From NCBI GenBank assembly GCA_026874595.1, contig CM049316.1, forward strand, positions 49,974,695 to 50,038,694: 64,000 bases of DNA. The letters are read 5' to 3'. Position 1 is the stretch's first letter; every line of letters begins with the position of its first letter. The notes under the pieces are model-generated. The model did no database searches. It had not been told where the DNA came from and worked only from the letters and a program-made list of their open reading frames with translations. Shown here piece by piece: positions 60,016 through 64,000 of this stretch. Made by a program: the position numbers and the translations under genes. The stretch is from Sipunculus nudus (taxonomy: Eukaryota > Annelida > Sipuncula > Golfingiida > Sipunculidae).

Positions 60016-60128
60016 CATGGATTTGGGCATACTGACAGACTCTTGGACAAGATTGCTGATTGGGATGTCTTCTGGTTCAAGGTACAGCAATGGAGCAAGC
60101 ACAACTGGCACACAATCTCGTGGATAAT
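60016..60128 (-). CDS. CNOT1: CNOT1 exon, PVVLAPLLY segment
   Basis: This 113-bp exon has acceptor GGTTTCAG|ATTATC and donor CCATG|GTAAGTC, an almost perfect consensus. It encodes the end of an Asp codon and then YPRDCVPVVLAPLLYLEPED, followed by IPISNLVQESVSMPKSM. VVLAPLLY is strongly conserved among CNOT1 proteins. The stretch after it has drifted from vertebrate sequence, as expected for a loop. The exon ends on a codon boundary. Downstream in the gene's direction (lower coordinates) is a 430-bp tandem repeat that ends about 80 bp before this donor. Confidence 0.93.
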
Positions 60129-60480
60129 CTGAAACCATACTTGTTACTGAGTCATTCCATATCAAACTGACATCAACAAGGGTTCCATTGCTCACGGCTT
60201 TCAACTGATACTATGATGGCACCACAGCAATGTTACCCATTTCAACTGGGAAGCTGATAAATAGATGTGTATTACTCAGTATATACACTCAAATAATGGA
60301 GGGGGGCAATGTAAACTTATTTGCATTACCCGAGGATGCAAATTTAAAGAACATTTATTGTCGAATACAGTATAAAGGTGAGCCATTAATGAGATAGGTG
60401 GTATTTCTTCTGAATTTTGCTGAGAGCTCTATGTAAAGGTGAGCTGTATGTAAGCGTCACAGAATACTAGTACCTAATTG
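60129..60480. other. Intron without recognised features
   Basis: It includes the acceptor tract of the exon at 60128 and a short G run near 60300. Nothing else was recognised. Confidence 0.45.
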
Positions 60481-61224
60481 ATATGGGAAGCTGGGAAGCT
60501 GAGCTATAGCAAACTGCATAACACTAGCTTGATGTAAACAATATGTGACATGGTGCTTGAAAACTAGAATAAAATCTACAGTTTCTGATCAACTGGTTTC
60601 AAATTTCAGATGTTTAGAGATAAAATGCTTATGGTAACATGCTGTGAAAATTTAATCTACAGCAGTTACAGGAAAAAAAAGTGCCACAGTCAAATCTGGG
60701 TAAAATTTAAGGTACTGATTTTATATTTATGCTAATAACTTATAAAATTTTAAAAATTCAGATCTAATTTTGGGTATACAATTGAATCTTGATTAAATAT
60801 AGTTATATACTTGAAAGAAAGTCTCTAGCTTCAGCAATTCTCAAGTTAAAGGAGTAAACATATTTCCTGAATTTTTACATTGCATTATGTTTGGGCCCAT
60901 TACTTCAAGAATTTAAAAAATATTGAAGTAATTTCTGGTATGTACATAGGAAATATATAGAGGAATTAATTTATTAAAAATGGTCAATATCAGGTCAGTG
61001 GTTTTGATATTAGGCAGTCCTGAAGTGTGAAAATAGGTTTTTAATAAAAAATTAAGGTTTTTCTTAATTTCTCAAAGGAACGAAGTCGCAAAGACCCAGT
61101 TTTTGGCTTGGTAGAAGATCCTGGGGACATCTATCATTGTGCCAAATTTTGAATTCCTGGGTCTTACGGTTTCAAAACGTGCCACATCTACGGACAGACG
61201 GACGGACTTATAGTCAGCTGAGCT
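60481..61224 (-). repeat. Lineage I tail-side body with truncated tail
   Basis: It starts at 'gggaagctgagctatagcaa' and ends with CAGCTGAGCT at 61224. The sequence between the ACGG stretch and the hairpin is shortened (gacggacggacttatagtca). Confidence 0.65.
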
Positions 61225-61513
61225 AAAAATTTAAAAACCTAAGGGACGGTCCTGTTACATTTTTCATCTGATCAAGTGAGGATGTTTTCTATGAATGTGT
61301 TATGATCGATTGTGATAACTTAGCTCCAATGAATTAGCTGGCACAGGTTTCCGTCACCCTGATTAATTCCCATGCTTGGCTCAGACTGGACAGGGCTTGC
61401 TTGTGCAACCCTGACCGAATGACCACAGCACAGGTCCACAATTTGATAAGCATCTCAAATGAGCCAAAGGTGCATTACGTGTACGTGTTCTTGTATTCAT
61501 CATGTATATATAG
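61225..61513. other. Intron without recognised features
   Basis: No gene or repeat was recognised between the lineage I tail and the hAT-like element. Confidence 0.4.
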
Positions 61514-63706
61514 CAGGGTTTCCGCCAGAAGGGTAAATGGGTAAAATTACGTACCCAAATAAAATGCTAGGGTAAAGATACGTACCCAAAATGTGGTCTC
61601 TGAATAACCTTTTTATACAAAGCAATATTTAACATAATGAAGGAAAATACTTTTTTATCTGAAGTATATTCTTAAATATAAACCGCTGCCGATAGTTGTA
61701 CTATGGTCTATATCATTTACGTGTCATGGCTCACGAGGTAGCCTAGTCATCACTCTAAAATGAGTGAGTCGGCCGTTGTATGCATGACTGTAGCGTGTGT
61801 ATAAGGAATATCAACTCCAGACCACGACAAGTCCTGAAAAACGCACAGTGTGTAAGCCGAAATATCTACAGCCCTGGTACGATTCAGTCAAATTCAAGAT
61901 TAAATTCAGGGTGTCTGTAAACGGACATTTTCTCATTGATCGATCGAGGGCGTTCTTTTCCCCTGCCTCCTCTGAACTTTAGGAGAAAAAGCCTTGGTTT
62001 ACCCAGATTAATCCCAAGTTTATCATGTCAGATATGAATGTACCGAATGGTGAGAGCTGCGTTCCTGCCAATAGTTCCACCGCATTACGTGTCATTTAGC
62101 CTTTGGCTTCCTGTGGGAAACCCTGGTACGACTTTATCAAGTTCAGGATAAAATTTGAATGACTTCAAGAACGAAACAACGGGGAGAATAGTCCGTAAAA
62201 TAGAGGAAAATGTATATGCGTTTTTGTTTTCATGGTTTCCATTCAGTTAAATTGAAAAAGGTAATTGGAAAACCGGGTCAATGTACACATAATCGTGATT
62301 TAACATGTCGGCTGACAGCCACCCCGCAATATTAATTATGATTACTTATAATTAATAAGGAATTCACTATACGCGATTTTAAGGTGTTTCTTTTTATGAG
62401 TATGGTATGATTATATTAAAAACTCTGACCGGGAGCGATTTTATTCGGTCAGTCTGTTGAACAGACTGTAACGATTAGTCTGATCACGGAAACCTTTTGT
62501 TGATGATTACTTCCCATATTGTTTTGACTTGCGTATTAGGTAGCCGCACTCGCGAGTGACATAAAGTTCTTAAATTTGGTTTGCATCTTTTTGTAATTGA
62601 ACATATTATTATTTTTTTCAGCACTCGAAATAAGCGGTATCGCATCGCAATTTGCGACGCAAAATTGACCCTCTGCGAACCAATTTCCATTTCCTATCGC
62701 TGTGTTGCGAAACCGCATGTCTCGCCTTTTTAGGAGAACGATTTCTCGGGCACCAATGCGTGGTGAAATATAGCCGTAATGAAACCGTAAAGATGTATAT
62801 CAGACACGCAGGTGCATGACAAAAGACCGCAGCGTGTGCCTTTTGGTCAATTTTCATGTGAGCGAGCTGTATTGAAAGATGTATAAACTAACACGTGCTT
62901 GCAGCATGCGTTCCTGAAAAGCTAATCCTATTGACACCTGTGACACCTGACCCCCACACCTATTGGTTGATATTGCATAGACGTCACTTGACCCATGCGT
63001 CGATTGGTTGACCTCGACTTTATTTGAATAGACGTCACCTGACCTCCGACATGTGGTCTGTCTGACTGTCGTGTTTTTCACTGACAAAAATTCCGCTTCG
63101 ACTGAGGCACCTAATTTCACCCTGTGTACTTGTTCAATTCAATATACAAATTTCACGCCGCTTCACAATTCCCCGCGTGGTACAATGCAAAGTGAGGCAC
63201 TGGAGGGGCACCGCGCAACAGAACTGCATGTTCATTAAGTCACGACCTTTAAAGTTAGTACCTGAAAACTGATTTTTTGCTGATCAAAATATATAAGCCC
63301 ATCGATACTGTTTCAACGAGCCCTGAATGCAAATGAGCGTGCGAGATCAGTTGCGCAGCGTATGACAACTCGAGCAATAATATGACTGATATCTCAATAG
63401 CACTGATACCTGACCGCCGCGCCTCGTCTGTCCATGATGCTTTTACTTTTTAGCAACGTAAGTTCATATCGCTTGAGAGTCATGACCATCAATGAAATGA
63501 ATCACCACCTGTCAAAACGGTATGAAGAAAATCAGATTCGTTTCTAACTGATCAAATTAGCTCTCACGCATCACCAAAACACGTAATTTTCAGATCTGAA
63601 ATTCAAAATTTTCTCACACCGTGGAAGGGGGAACCCCCCTCCCACACCCACCCCCTCACGTGCTCGCCGCTCCGTACCCTTTTATTTTTTTCTGGCGGAA
63701 ACCCTG
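61514..63706. mobile_element. Non-autonomous hAT-like element
   Basis: This 2,193-bp element is bounded by perfect 17-bp inverted repeats CAGGGTTTCCGCCAGAA, followed at both ends by related GTACCC subterminal words. A CAGGG start is typical of hAT elements. The flanks share TATAG (atatatag / tatagata) but not a clean 8-bp duplication, so assignment is by termini only. Interior base composition is higher in GC than the intron. Short open frames on both strands show no recognised transposase, BED finger or dimerisation domain. A duplicated CCAAT/CRE-like motif lies at 62962-63038. Confidence 0.72.
62962..63038. promoter_or_regulatory. Duplicated ATTGGTTGA and GACGTCAC motifs
   Basis: ATTGGTTGA (inverted CCAAT box) at 62962 and 63003, and ATAGACGTCAC (CRE-like) at 62977 and 63028, occur as two consecutive pairs followed by TGACC. 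Such composites are found in promoters in general; here they lie inside a mobile element, and promoter activity is a guess. Confidence 0.3.
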
Positions 63707-63949
63707 TATAGATATTAATAAACCAAAAATTGCTAACATTTTCATTCTTTTTTCACAAATTCAAATATCCCATGAGATGGGTTTTGCACAAAAACCACGA
63801 AATTTTGAGCCCACTATATTGTCTAAATCAAGAGTATTAAAGCATTTCTTTAAAAGTGTGGATGCAGACATCTATCCAGTAAAACAATAAGCCCAATGAT
63901 GGGGTACTTAATGACAGTTAATATTTTGCACTAATCCTGGAATACAAAC
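63707..63949. other. Intron beside the partial exon
   Basis: Unrecognised AT-rich intron containing the donor of the exon at 63950. Confidence 0.5.
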
Positions 63950-64000
63950 CTTTGCGGAGCTGCTGGAAGAAGGTATCTTTCTGCTCTGTAGTAAGACCAA
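63950..64000 (-). CDS. CNOT1: CNOT1 exon (partial at window edge)
   Basis: This exon encodes GLTTEQKDTFFQQLRK and enters from beyond the window. It aligns with the segment of animal CNOT1 just before the conserved CPVVLAPLLYP stretch. The donor reads CGCAAAG|GTTTG and leaves one base (phase 1). That base joins AT from the next exon to make an Asp codon, giving LRK-D-YPRD against the remembered vertebrate LRRDFPQ. The upstream boundary is not visible. The exon lies 243 bp left-to-right from the end of the hAT-like element. Confidence 0.82.

Larger units (their letters stand above)
3703..64000 (-). other. CNOT1: CNOT1 gene segment, nine exons
   Basis: CNOT1 is the large scaffold of the CCR4-NOT complex, which shortens mRNA poly(A) tails and represses translation. 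Nine minus-strand exons join into one open frame of about 326 residues, collinear with animal CNOT1 from roughly residue 200 to 520 of about 2,370 (recalled from memory, not searched). This is the N-terminal helical-repeat region; the MIF4G, CAF1-binding and NOT1 superfamily domains would lie downstream, outside the window. Introns in transcription order are about 3.8, 2.4, 10.1, 9.4, 13.6, 14.0, 5.7 and 0.3 kb, followed by one of more than 3.7 kb. Phases match at each junction. I found no promoter, start codon or terminal exon here. Confidence 0.93.

Noticed and set aside
1560-61210. ACGG-rich stretches considered as independent microsatellites
   Set aside because: They occur at the same position next to the lineage I tail hairpin, so they are part of the element.

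Overview
The window is eukaryotic, intron-rich and AT-rich. It carries a segment of one protein gene on the minus strand: nine exons of CNOT1, the scaffold of the CCR4-NOT deadenylase complex. The exons read from 64000 down to 3703 and total 980 coding bases (about 326 residues), so about 98.5 percent of the window is intron. Every junction has GT-AG borders and compatible phase, and the conceptual protein is collinear with animal CNOT1 as I remember it. The first exon runs off the right edge, and the gene continues beyond the left edge. The repeat types suggest a mollusc, probably a bivalve; this is inference, and I cannot name the species.

The introns are almost wholly interspersed repeats, many nested. 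Three groups look like non-autonomous Helitron-superfamily (Helentron/HINE-like) elements. Each has a short inverted repeat that is terminal at one end and subterminal at the other, small hairpins at the ends, tandem repeats in the body, and insertion without a sizeable target duplication. Lineage I joins a 'head' (CAAGGGACC, then GACCCATGGGTC and GCTCAGCTG) to a 'tail' (an ACGG-rich stretch, then a 13-bp-arm hairpin ending CAGCTGAGCT). Lineage II uses GCGAACCTGTG and CACAGGTTCGC. Lineage III uses GTATCCGCC and GGCGGATAC and ends in CTAG. Lineage IV is a related, poorly bounded group. A 12-bp palindrome, GGTGGCGCCACC, occurs 23 times exactly and marks repeat units in all of these lineages.

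Other mobile DNA includes a canonical Helitron (40966-42127), a TTAA-flanked MITE with CCC-starting inverted repeats (15914-16187), a MITE at 48304-48526, and a 2.2-kb hAT-like element (61514-63706). I see no intact transposase, Rep-helicase or reverse transcriptase.

Layout, left to right: 1-3.7 kb nested lineage I/II elements; exons at 3.7, 4.1 and 10.0 kb; 10-24 kb lineage II/III copies and a 3.2-kb array nested in a lineage I element; exon at 24.1 kb; 24-37.8 kb lineage II/IV, a GC-rich block and a lineage I copy split by lineage III; exon at 37.8 kb; 38-47 kb a deep nest; exon at 47.4 kb; 47.5-57.6 kb more lineage I/II and an array of nuclear-receptor-like motifs; exon at 57.6 kb, touched by a minisatellite that copies its splice donor; a 430-bp tandem repeat; exon at 60.0 kb; the hAT-like element; the last exon at the edge. 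Repeat boundaries are good to a few bases where an empty-site copy exists and to tens of bases elsewhere. Strand for lineage I/II elements is an inferred polarity.
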